Origin: Anthopleura xanthogrammica
Taxonomy: Eukaryota; Cnidaria; Anthozoa; Actiniaria; Actiniidae
Length of the DNA stretch: 64,000 nucleotides
Reading direction: 5' to 3'
Assembly: GCA_964019055.1 (NCBI GenBank)
Contig: OZ025219.1
Span: forward strand, 4,917,868 to 4,981,867
Shown here: piece after piece, positions 23,256-34,596 of the stretch
Layout of the letters: each line of letters opens with the position of its first letter
Numbering within the stretch: the stretch's first letter is position 1
The notes under the pieces: model-generated
Told to the model about the DNA's origin: nothing
Seen by the model: only the letters and a program-made list of their open reading frames with translations
Databases searched by the model: none
Program-made: the position numbers and the translations under genes

Positions 23256-25940
23256 AGTACTTAGTAAGCCACATCAGTCTTGTAATCCCTGTTATTATAA
23301 CCCTATACTTAACGAAAAATATCTTTTGTTAGTGGTTGTCTTGTCAGGTAATTAACTAGTGGCCCAGCCAAACTGTTCATTAATGGATAAGGCTAGTTAT
23401 CTAGAAATTCAAAAGAGTCCGGTTTAGTAATTGGTATAGAAAAATTTGAATTTTAACTATATTTATTCTAAATCTTGACCTGAATTCTAATTTGCTTTTT
23501 TCAATTACCCCAGGACTGAAATCCCTGGACAATTAAATTGATCTCTATGGGGATGATGAGTATAGTGAGTGATCATGACATAAATGTGGTAAATAAAGAG
23601 TATGGATTCCTAAAAGAAATTAAAAAGAAAAACTCATAGGATTGTAAAATCAACACGAAGAGCTGATATGAACCACCTATATATAGACACCGATAAGTGT
23701 ACTTTTAAGATCACCATTTCACACTCGACTTTCGCGCCCAAAAAATGACTCCACACTGATTCGTTTCTGCCTTTGTGATTATAAAACTGTGATAATTTTG
23801 CTTAAAATATATTCGTTTCGTTTTCTGGCTAACGATACTTTGAACCCAGTTTATAGGTTACTTACTCCACTTTCGGTGGACAAATTCGGTGGACATAAGT
23901 GTATATCTTTTCTTTTTACTGCACCGTTGCAAGTTTTAAGTGGTATAAATTAAAATAAAATTTCAAAAAAACAACTTTTTATAAACCAATCTTTAACATT
24001 TATAGTTTGTGTCGTATCTGTGTCAAACATTATTAGACCATAGAACACCATTTGGTTAAGGATTATAGTTTCAAATCAACAAAATACTACCCGATCGTGT
24101 GTTATTTAGATTCCCGATTCCGTGATGACGACCACTGAACACTCGATATTTGCCATTGTTTATTTGTTCTTAGCTGTAAATCCCTTAAACCACAGATTAG
24201 TCAGTAATAAAATATTTCAATTAGTAATCTTAATTTGTCCACGTACTCTTCTGACTGGAAAAGCCCATCATACTAGAAAAAATCACTCGATTTTTTTAAT
24301 ATAATGACCGACTGTAATGGGGGGGATTGAACTTTACAGTAGTAATAGTAGGGTACGGTTAGTGTATTTTTTGACAAAACAATTGGATTGCAACCAGAAT
24401 ATTTCGGTAATGGTAGCCTTTTTAAAACAATTTTGAAAGCGAAAAGGAAGCAGAACTTTTCTCTATCAAAATCCAAGTTTTTTTGTAACAAATTAATTTT
24501 GAGCAAAGCTTTCGTTTTGTCATAGCGCTCAACTCAAATCTTTTTTTATGTACAGGGCCGACAACCTGAAAAACGAGAAAAAATTGTAATTAACCAATTA
24601 AAGGATCAATAAATGTGAAAAGTAATTTCTTAACAGAATACAGAACTGTAATCCCTTTCCCTGAAACCAAAGTCACTGTAATCATTTAAAACAGACAAAA
24701 ATCTAATATAGTTTTTTGATAGTTTGTTAGTATTGCGTGATGGTTTGTTTGTCAGTTTTTCTAGTTGGCTTATACAAACACCCCCTCGAAGAAAACCCCC
24801 TTCAGTGAGTCATTGTTTAGAGGTTTTATAGCTAAACTGCCTCGGGATATCGATGTATTTTAAGCAGAAAAGTATCAAGGGGTACGATAATCATAATTAT
24901 TCAATAGATTTTATTAGATTTAATTGCTGCGAGCCACCAGGCGAGCAGCGACACTAATCGACCTGATCGTCACAATAGAGTCAATATGCTAGTGTCTGTC
25001 TCGGTTTTCGAGCCGGCATGCAACATGGTCAGTGGTGACAGCCAATCATACTTTGGTGGGTAGTTGGTGAGTAGATCAGTGCTTCTTTAACCAGTGTTTA
25101 CTTATTCATAAATCATGTCAAGCATTATTTTTAGCATTGCGGGAAGTATTTATTAGGTGGCAAACGTTTTAGGGAAGAATTGCGTAGACATTTATGCGTT
25201 TGCCATTACATTCATGAGTTTAACAACAGCATTGTTCTTACAGCGTGTCCCCATTCCATTTTGGCTACCAACATACTCGATGGTATTCTGTTCTTGGATT
25301 TCAGCTTAGGTACCGGACATTTATTAAAGATGGGGGGTGGGGGTGGGCTGGTGCAAATGGGGAGGGGGTCATACGATACCTACATAAAATTGTGCAAACA
25401 CTTCTGAGGAATCATGTGTCATTTTATGTACACATTCTTGGATAGACCAAGGGCGCTAGAACAAATAAATTGGGTTTATTTCTTTAGGTTATTCGTAGAT
25501 GACGGATAGAGGCTTTACTTAGCTCGTATCCCTTCTTGTTCTTTAACGTCTCTATTCCCAAGCAACGGTCTTTCTTGTCAGTTGAATACCGTACCCTGTA
25601 GGCTATGACGTTTTACCGCTGTACCTTGCAAATCCGTCGCCGCCGGCTCCGTTATCCGTTAATACCATTAATCAAATTTACCTTCACGGTACAGAATACA
25701 CTAAAAGACACTATCCATTTATAATCAATCGTCTTACGTCATCTGCTAACGAAAGCTACACGAAATGTACTTACAGAATGTATATCGTACTAGTAATAGT
25801 TTAACCAGTCCCTAACTGAAAAGCGTCTGTACGGAAACATTCTCTCAGAGTGTTTATTCTGAAGCCAACTAAAGCCCGTAAATTTAAAGAACAGGCAGCT
25901 GATCTGAGAAAAAAATGCTACCCAATCAGAATCAAGAAAA
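23256..25940. other. 2.7-kb intergenic stretch, no gene found
   Basis: Unique AT-rich sequence on both strands. It includes short G-runs (24318-24326, 25330-25370) and GC-richer stretches at 24930-25030 and 25620-25660. No exon pairs or element ends that I can support. Confidence 0.4.
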
Positions 25941-25944
25941 TATG

Positions 25945-26145
25945 CAAAACTGAGGTGTCATCCGGCTTTAAAATTGTAACCCAGAGACTCGGAAAACGAT
26001 TATTTCTTTATTTTATTTTCCCACTCAATAATGAATATCATAGTACATGTATACAAAATATCAAAAACCTCTCCGGAAAATCTAGATTTATCTTAGATTT
26101 AAACTTTTATAAGTCAATTTTCGCAGGCTTCATGACACCTCAGTT
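25945..26145. repeat. Weak inverted repeat (ACTGAGGTGTCAT / ATGACACCTCAGT)
   Basis: ACTGAGGTGTCATCC near 25949 pairs with CATGACACCTCAGTTT near 26130 across about 170 bases. Probably an old MITE. The 123-codon plus-strand ORF spanning it is not supported as a gene. Confidence 0.4.
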
Positions 26146-26971
26146 TAATTTTGCAGTGACGTCATTTCTACGTACGTCACTATTTCAAATCAGCTGGAGG
26201 TGTAAGTGTGGTGCCTTTTAGATATCTCTGGCTGAGAGGTTTGCCCTTCCCAAAACAAGAAACCAAAATTTGTCTTCAAAAGTCACGCTCGGGCAGATCA
26301 GCCACAGGTAGTCGCCATCTTCTTTACTCTTCGATGACGTCATAACCTCCCCACGCGATCGTGACATGACAGTCGGTACGTTTTCAAGTAAAAGAATGAA
26401 ATTTCACTGGATTATCAACTAGTTTATTTTATAATTTTCAACCACACTTTTTCAAAAAGTTCCCCGAACTTCGGAATTGTTTCGACTTCCAGTTGCAAAC
26501 AATTCACATCATATATGTCTCAGATGTTTGATAAACGCTTTGGTTGCAAAAAATATTTGTTCCCAAAGTTGATTGACGTGATATTTACCTCTTTTACGCA
26601 TGAATCATGAAATAACTTTAAAACAAGACAAGCTATAAAAAAACTGAGATACTGTTTTTGAGACAAGATATAGATCGACATATATCTGCATAGTTTCAGC
26701 AACGTCGATTGAAATTCGGCGTTCCAGGAACTTCTTGAAAAAGAGCAGTGGAAAATTATAAAACTCGCACTTTTAAAAAACTCAGTGATGACTTTCATTA
26801 TTATCAACAGGGTTAAAATCTGTGTTTATCATTGAGCTTTAAGAAAATTTATCATTTTATAGACATTAGATGAGTAGTTTGTGCGCTACGAGGTATTTAG
26901 TGAACACGGTCGCGAAGGTCCCCTGGTACCGTGACCTTAATGGCAAAAAACGTCCTTTATTATTCGACCAA

Positions 26972-27290
26972 TTAGTAGGTTTATACTAAAACAATTATAC
27001 CTCTAACCCTCATGGTCTACGAGGCAATAGCCCATATAATACTCCCGTTTCGAGTTCTCTTTTACGCTGTGTTAGCCTCAATTGTGCGTAAATTATGCAG
27101 AAATTTAGATAAAACTCGTGAAATTTCAAAGTATTTTTATTGTCTTCTTTACACATATATCTCTTGAATTTTCACGGGCTGTTACTGAATAAAAGAATAT
27201 ATTACACGGTTTTGAGGCTAATACAGCGTAAAAGAGAACTCGAAACTGGAGTATTGACTCGTAGACCATGAGGGTGAGAAGTCTAATTGT
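26972..27290. mobile_element. Inverted-repeat element, about 100-bp arms
   Basis: CCCTCATGGTCTACGAG, CGTTTCGAGTTCTCTTTTACGC and GTTAGCCTCA on the left appear inverted and in reverse order at 27208-27280. Confidence 0.75.
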
Positions 27291-27304
27291 TAAGTATTAT
27301 TATC

Positions 27305-27515
27305 ATCAATATACAAGGCCAAATATTAAACTGCCCTCACTAAAACGTTCAGTCTAGCGGGCCAAACGACAAGCGCGCGGGCTGCAAATGCATTTACCGC
27401 CCTGCTTCGATCTGATTGGTTGAGAGAATGTCTTACGACTGCTGTCAGCCAATCAGATCTTAAGGAAACCATTTCAAAGCGCGTGCGTTTGATGTTTTCT
27501 TGATTTGTATGTATA
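27305..27515. repeat. Direct repeat, copy 1 (about 200 bp)
   Basis: From ATCATCAATATACAAGGCC to GATGTTTTCTTG and TTGTATGTAT, nearly identical to 28057-28263, about 750 bases downstream in the same orientation. Each copy carries GATCTGATTGG and CCAATCAGATC, so each is itself a small inverted repeat. Confidence 0.8.
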
Positions 27516-27690
27516 AAAACTTTTTTTTGAATGAAAATGTTTGATTAAAATTCTAACTTTTTTTATTGAAGACTTTGTATAATTTGGTCTTGCATATTAA
27601 TGATAACGATTAATTGCTCGGGCGCAAAATTGATGCTACTCGGGCCACAAATAAACAATATGCCCTCCAAAAGTCATGTTATTGTCCTAT

Positions 27691-27793
27691 TAAAGGTGCG
27701 GCAGTACGAGCAACAAAATCGTGCAACTCGTTGCGTAACATTGTTGGGGTGAAAGCTGCAAACGCTGTTGTTCGTATTACCGTGCAACTTGTC
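27691..27793. mobile_element. Family C-related element, copy 3
   Basis: GGTGCGGCAGTACGAGCAAC and GTTGTTCGTATTACCGTGC form inverted ends; GCAACTCGTTGCG lies inside. It lies between the two direct repeat copies. Confidence 0.6.
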
Positions 27794-28056
27794 TCTATTG
27801 TTAATAGTTGCAAACCGTTCAACATCAGCTGCAATCATGTTAAAAAGTCTCATTAGGTATTCTATAACAACTTATAATGTAGCTTAGATAGTACGCTGTT
27901 TATACATTGGCTGATTATGCTCTATTTCACCGGTAAGGACATGGTTTTGGATTGACAGCTCACGAATGAAAGTTTTTCTACTGCATTTAACTCCAAACTC
28001 TGCATAAAATGGGCAATTGCTATTTTTCAAGATTAGTTTTAATCATTTGTAGTAAA

Positions 28057-28263
28057 TATTCGTTATCATCAATATACAAGGCCAAATATCTAACTGCCCT
28101 CATTAAAACGTTCATTCTAGCGGGCCAAGCGCGCGGGCTGTAAATGCATTTACCGCCCTGCTTCGATCTGATTGGACGAGAGAATGTCTTACGACTGCTG
28201 TCAGCCAATCAGATCTTAAGCCATTTTAAGGCGAGTGCGTTTGATGTTTTCTTGTTTTGTATG
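28057..28263. repeat. Direct repeat, copy 2
   Basis: Second copy of 27305-27515, lacking six or seven bases near AAGCGCGCGGGCTG and differing at scattered sites. Confidence 0.8.
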
Positions 28264-31200
28264 TATGAATTGTAGATTAAGCCTTTCCCGAAAAAGTTTT
28301 TCGCCTAATCAACTTACAGTTTAGATCCAAAACTGGCGAAAGCTACGGTCGGGAAACTTAAGTGAAACCTAAGTGAAACTGGTTTCACTTAGGAACGGAA
28401 TAGAATGATTCCTAGACAATCCCTCAAATAACAAAGCCATAAAACTTACCAAAATGAGAGGTTTGCTTTGATGTAGATGTGGAAAAGAAGTTAAAAAAAT
28501 CTGACATAATCCAGTGTTGTTTTCGAAGTAGAGCTTGCACCATACAAAAGTGTGCACATAACGTATAAATCTTGAGGAACTGTTATTAACTCATTTTGTA
28601 AAATATTAATGTTTACATCCTTTTTCAAGAATTTTCGTGAAAACTACTTTGTCAGACTAGCTCGTCTTCATGAATTGAAGAAGTACGACGAATGTGATTC
28701 GAATATTTGGCATAGTTTGGAGAATCGTAATTTTGATCAGGAAATAATACATTTTGTAATCTTAAAATATCTTTTGCTACATAATAAAGCAATAGAAATA
28801 AACTTAATTGGTAACAAATGTTTGCTGAGAAATGACTGAAATCACTATCCTTCATATAAGTGAGAGAGTGAGAGTTACATACCGAGAATGGAAACTATAT
28901 AAAGCCATGTTTTGCTTGTAGTCGAACATTCGAAGTATGTACCTGTCTTATTGCATACCTAATGAGGTTTTCACGCACTAAGCATCTCAAGTTTTAATGA
29001 GCATGCGTAGCTTCTAAATTATGGCACATTTATTGTTTTCGCTCATCCCACACGGAGTAATCGAGGTGGCAATACACCGACTGCGAACACGGCGGACACG
29101 AACTGACGGCCTGGGTTGAAATATCCATCTTTTTATTTCATTCCAGTGTGTTAAATTCCTAAAAGCTTGTACCATTAGTTCTTTTCAGTGTCTAGCGCTT
29201 TCATTCTTTCTTCGCGTACATCCATCCATTTCTTCTCCTTTAACCATCATCTTTCCACGTTTAATTAAACACCATTTCTGCACACTTTTTAATCCATAAC
29301 TAAATCAATATCATTGCTTGCAAGCGACACGAGTGAAAAACGTCTGCGCATGCAAGTCCGTATGCAAATTAGTCGAAAGCGTCTTCGTGCTATTGTAAAA
29401 ATATTCAAATTTGACTTTCACACTTGCCTGAAGAATAGTCTTTACAAAATGCCAAAATTTAAGATCAGTTCTTGAAACTTAAGGCTAATTCTTTCATATT
29501 GTCTTTATTAACACATTATCTTGGTCTCACAAAAGTATACCACCCACGAAATGTTTTGTATACTCGGAGAAAACAAGCATTTATTTTCTCACTAAAACTC
29601 TATAATTTCTTGGAAGGCACGCATGCGCAAAGGTTTTTCTCTAGTGTCCTTGCAAGCACGATAATTTCATTTGCACAAAATATGACATGCATCAATATCA
29701 TTGCTTGCCTGCACGATAATTTCATTTGCACAAAACATCTGGTCATGGCTTACTTGTAAGCGATCGTGCATTCATGCCCATCACTCTGCGCACGCGCGCG
29801 CTTTTTATCATTTTTATTAGTTTGGCTACCTGTGGAAAGACTTTTTCAATATGGCGGACAGGCCGTTTCCAGGTTCGGTGTTCAATGGTGATCATGAATA
29901 TTTAAAAATTAGATTCGGTGACCTACCCTGAGTTAAACTCTTACTGGTAGTTTATGCAGCTACCACATGTCAAAAAACAACAATAAATAAATAAATAAAT
30001 AAAGGCTTGTTTTCGAGCGAAATTGTTAGTTCAGAAATCGTCAAAATGACCTGAAATTCATTAGAATCGTATACTTTAGAAAGGTAGAAATACGCCTTTT
30101 TTTGATTTTTTGGTCAGTATGGGTTTATATCTATAAACACAAGAAAAAGAGAAATGGTGGTTTTTGAATAAAAATAAATAAAAAAATTCATTTGAAAACT
30201 TTGACAACATGCAGATATGAACGGATAGCGGAGCTTGTATTTTAAGGTTTCATCTTTTTTCGAAAATAAGGTGACCTTACTACTAGGACTACCCTATTGA
30301 TAGGGCTACCCTACCTTCTACATGCTTCCTCTCATCTATATTAACGCTTTTACAAGTGCATCCACCAGGGTTACCTACCCTACTCGGCTAGTGGTAACGT
30401 TACCCCGTCTGTTTGATAGGGTAGCTCGTATGCTCGGGTTTTCCCTTGTAAAGTGGCGTCAGCTAGCTAGGGATAACTCTCCTTCTCGGATCAAACTTTT
30501 ATCGGTTGTCAAAACTACGTTTCCTGAAGTTCGTCTTTGCCTTAATTTGCAATAACTATTTTGTTTTTGTTTTTGACGTAACTGTGTGTGAGTTTGGCAA
30601 CCAAGAAGGCCTTACATGTTGATAAAAGGCTCGTGAACTTCTTTGGGTTCTACCTCTTGCAAACTTGAGAACACTTAGAAACAAAGTCAATCACTTGTTT
30701 TACTAATGAACGACTGTATCGACTCATTTGACCGACAGATGAGAAGAGTAGGTTCTGTCTTGTCCGCTTTACTATATTACTGGTTCACACTAGCGTCGTA
30801 ATCGTAATCAACATACGCAGACTCAGTAGCGTACTGCTCATTAACAGTGTTTGTCTTTTTTCATACTGATTCATACTGAGTATGTTGCTTATATATATAC
30901 CGACTGTATAAGCCTCGTAGAGAAGGCGTTGAGCAAAAATTAAAAACCGTTACCACTAGAAAGAACATCTTTTCATTATATCAGGTGTTTTATCAGCCGA
31001 GAAAACGTAAGTTGAAAATTGACAAATATACAGAGGTATATATATTGGGGTATACACCACAATCTGCATGACCACTGATCCAGGCCACTGATATACCTGT
31101 CATGTCACACACGTTGTACCTCGGGTATATTGCGATTCAGTTCATTTGATGCTTGAGTTGCACACCGAATATTAAGAATTTCTACCAGAGTAGTGTAGAC

Positions 31201-31812
31201 TCCTTCACATACAGGAGCACCCTCGAGTTTCTTTACTCGAGCTTTTCAAGGCGGAGTTAGTGTCTTCCACTAGTACTTTATGATCCATCTAGGCCTGCCT
31301 TTGGCCTGTCCTTGCAGGATGACGCAGGTCTAGTATGCCCGGCTTCCATGGTTATAAGTGGTGGTCGATGTTGATCTTCATCACACCCAGGCTGGTCAAC
31401 GTGGCCCTCAATGCCTATACATGCATCGCGGCTTTATAGTTGCGATGGTTTTGCTCGTGGTATAAAAATGTATGCTGCTCAAGCCTGTTTAGCCTCGTCG
31501 TTAGTCAGTTATTCTTTATGCTTTGATTATACTCGTTTAACTACCGCCTGCCTGCCTCTTTCAGTAGAAGTGGGAAATGTTTTGTATTCTGACACGAAAA
31601 GTGGTAGGCCAAGCTTCTTTCATCCAGTTACTGCAATTTGCATAATTGCATAATAAGTTCACTTTCAGTGTCACTACCACCAGACTGTCAGCTATCATTA
31701 TGCTCTATTAATGGCGCCTGTTTATGCCTGTTTATCATCCCACCTAAGCTTCGACAGAAGCTGACAGAGGTTTTATCAGGAAGTCATTGAAGATCCTTTT
31801 ATTTTATTTCAG
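28264..31812. other. 3.5-kb intergenic stretch, mostly unique
   Basis: Contains a small direct duplication (CACGATAATTTCATTTGCAC at about 29658 and 29713), an ATAAATAA run at 29985-30002, a short ORF with good start context at 29852 (MADRPFPG), repeated CTACCCTA/TAGGGTAG words at 30280-30430, and a degenerate GGTTCACACTAGCGTCGTAA repeat at 30781, which recurs at 43464. No gene is supported. Confidence 0.4.
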
Positions 31813-31944
31813 CGATTATTGGAAAATGACATTCTTCCTGTTATCGGAAGGAAATGTTTTAAAGTATTTTTTCTCTGGTGCAAGTCGCGCAGACTTCGTG
31901 GAGTTATGAGGAAAGGAATCAGTAGAAATAAAAAATATTTCACG
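31813..31944 (+). CDS. Orphan internal-exon-like ORF
   Basis: A strong polypyrimidine tract and acceptor (TTTATTTTATTTCAG) and a GTAAGA donor flank 132 bases that are open in one frame (44 codons, beginning RLLENDILPVIGRKC). The segment is rich in K, R, F and C (KVFFLWCKSRRLRG). No homolog is recognised and no partner exon was found, so it may be a lineage-specific gene or chance. Confidence 0.25.
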
Positions 31945-32344
31945 GTAAGACATTAGCGCCCCAGAGAACTAGAAATGTGAGACGAGTGGCCACACATATT
32001 GGTCGTTCATTGCTATGCATGTAATTATGCTTTTTTTCTCTTATTGAATTTTTGAAGCAAGGTTAAAGTCGAGGACTTCATGGTGTATAATAAAATATAA
32101 GCCCAATGTTCCGCACGGCTGTCCCTCATAAGTGGTGCTCAGTACTGAAGCATCTCTAGGCACGCGCCAAAATGGATTTAGGGCTAATTTTGTGCCAATT
32201 CACAAAGAAAACACATTGACTACAATAATCCAACTGAATCTTCGAAATACCCATTAGAACTCATAAATAAGGTTGAAGGATTTGGAACCAAGAAACGACA
32301 CGTGGTGCACTTTGCAATTGATCACTAGTTGATGGATCCTGATC

Positions 32345-32425
32345 TTATTTTAAATTCCTTGCAATGATTTTGGTAGCTTTCGTTCGCAAATCATTGAGTT
32401 TCAGTTCCGTTGTCTGGATATCATC
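32345..32425 (-). CDS. Orphan terminal exon, coiled-coil-like
   Basis: On the minus strand a good acceptor (TTTGTTTTACAG) is followed by 26 codons and a TAA. The peptide starts DDIQTTELKLNDLRTKA and ends IIARNLK. It is a charged amphipathic helix, typical of the C-terminus of a small coiled-coil protein. Upstream exons (to the right, on the minus strand) were not found before the achaete-scute gene. I do not recognise the family. Confidence 0.3.
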   Translation of the reverse strand, partial: DDIQTTELKLNDLRTKATKIIARNLK

Positions 32426-34299
32426 CTGTAAAACAAATTCGAAGTTAGGAATACTTCAAAACCAAGATAATCTAGTAACAATGCCTTGTTTTTGGTGAGG
32501 TTTTATAAAAGAGCAGAGGTCAAGCGTAGCATTTAGAATAAAGACACAAACAGCGTCTAATATCTAAACGATTTTCATGCAAGTGTATTCGAAAGCTACC
32601 ACATCGTGGAAAATGAAGTTACGTATTCACCTAGGTGTTCAAATACTTGTACAAAGTTTCCTAAAGTTTTGGCATTATGGATAAATACATCTATCTCTTG
32701 AAAACAAAATGATGTGTGCTGCTTCTAGTAAATAAAATCTTGAATTGTGGCTCGCACGAGTCAACATTCCGCTACTAAAGATAGAAACTTTTACTTTTCA
32801 AAAACTTAGAGACTGAGAAATGTTTATAAGTCAACAACTAGTTCAAGTTCTTGAATTGGAATTTATAGAAATTCTTTGTGAAAAGTTATGGTATTGTCTT
32901 ATGTTCTTATCTTCGATCTCTGATAATTGTATTGATATTGAAAGGACTTTGTGGCTGGCGCCTATAGTTCTTTGCCTTGACAAGAATTTAGCTTATGTAT
33001 TTATGTATGTGTATGTGTGTTAAACTGGCACGAGCACTGTGTTAATTCACTTTGACCTTGGTTTGTCCAGCCTATTTACACAAGAAAAAATACACAAGAC
33101 ACACGAACCGTCTCATTAGCATTAGCTTCAACTCTTAATTCTATTGCAAAAAAAATGCCTTTCCTGGGTTTATATTCGAGAATTGAAGTTGTTTTTTGCA
33201 GTTGAGCTCGAGGAGTGTTAACCTCTTTCCTGCTAATTTGATTTGAAGAAGGGTTTGCATATTCTGTTTTTTATTAGTTGACTTAAGTGTGTAGGCACGC
33301 GCTAAGATATTCATTCTCTAAACAATTCCTCACGCCCTAGCTTACATTCTATCAATCAATTATCTCTTTCAAAGTGATGATGAATGACTTTGCTTTTATT
33401 TGAGAAAACTGCTAATAATAATGTAGTATAATAGTACCGCAATTTGAATTGTCCGAGAAAGGAAAAAAAAGGCGAAGTTTGCCAAAGTAGATATTTTTAC
33501 TGTTGTTTCTTTTCAATTGAAAACTTAATGGTATTTGGTCTTTACAAAACCAAATATTTTATTGTTGGCTGTTCTTTTAGAGTTATTTGACAGTACACAC
33601 ACAGGAACTGATTTAGGCCTACATTGACTTTTTTCTGCATTCCGACACAAACTTGCGTTTCTAGAGATAAAATCACAAAACTTTGCAGCAAGTGTTTACG
33701 TTTGCTGCTATGGGTTGAATGTTCGTGTGGATTCGTAAGATCAATTCGTTAATTCGTTAAAAAGGACAAGTATTAACGATATTTGCATGATAATGATCTT
33801 CAGAAAGCACTGAGTTCTAGATTTTCTTGTTACCTACTATTAAGTGGTACATTTACCATTCAAGATACCTGGATCATAGAATGGCATTTTAGGTTTCCTA
33901 CAAACAGCAGTCAGTCAAATACGTCCATACGAGTTCATTTAGACCCATGACTTTTCACTGCAAAATCTTATTAAACCATTATTAATTGCACATAACAATC
34001 ATTTACATTTGAAAACAAACGTAGTGGGGTTATTTAGAAAGTGTCTAAATAAGTTGAATCTTATTTTATTTGGATTGTTAGCATTATTATATTTTGAAAA
34101 TTTGCATTTGTGGAAAGTGGCCTATGATGATGATTTTGCCATCAAGCAACCCCAGTGTTGACCCATCTTTAAGGCTTAAATGTGGTCAGTGACAGTGCCT
34201 TATGTCATTGTTCCTCAGTGCTAATTACAATTCGCCACGCGAACGCCACGCAAAAAGCTCGCTACACAAATGACTTCTTTGACATCGAGATTAGTCCAT
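32426..34299. other. Upstream flank of the achaete-scute gene
   Basis: About 1.9 kb of AT-rich unique sequence without repeats or convincing exons. Its repeat-free character compared with the rest of the window fits regulatory DNA, but I cannot mark specific sites. Confidence 0.35.
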
Positions 34300-34596
34300 A
34301 CAAATAAGTCGGTCGCTTTTATGCCACTTAACCAAGCCTAGAATCCATTGTGCAGCCGTCTCGCTCGCTCCTCCTCTCAAAGCTTGAGCAGTCTAGCGTG
34401 AAATCCCAAAGGAAGCACTAACATCTTTTTATGTACTCCACGCGTCTCAGTGTGCTTAGTTGGGCGACACTCGATTGAGGGAGTAGATGCAGTACCCTTG
34501 GATTGTAAGGCGCGAGGCAAGCTCGACGCTCCATCGACGCGGTTAGGTAAGAAAGAGCTTTGCATCCATCCAAGTCGCAGGGTCTCTTGTTCCAAA
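34300..34596 (+). promoter_or_regulatory. Leader and proximal promoter of the achaete-scute gene
   Basis: The 300 bases before the start codon include a pyrimidine-rich stretch (34358-34378) and a frame that stays open from about 34450 into the gene without an ATG. I take this as 5' UTR. No convincing TATA box is seen; an ATACAAATAAG stretch at 34298-34308 is the closest AT-rich match. Confidence 0.35.

Noticed and set aside
25850..26221. 123-codon plus-strand ORF
   Set aside because: Starts at GTG, spans an old inverted repeat, no domain or splice signals.
25850..26345. GATGACGTCAT as a lone CREB promoter at 26332
   Set aside because: A good CRE, but no transcription start, exon or gene can be attached to it.
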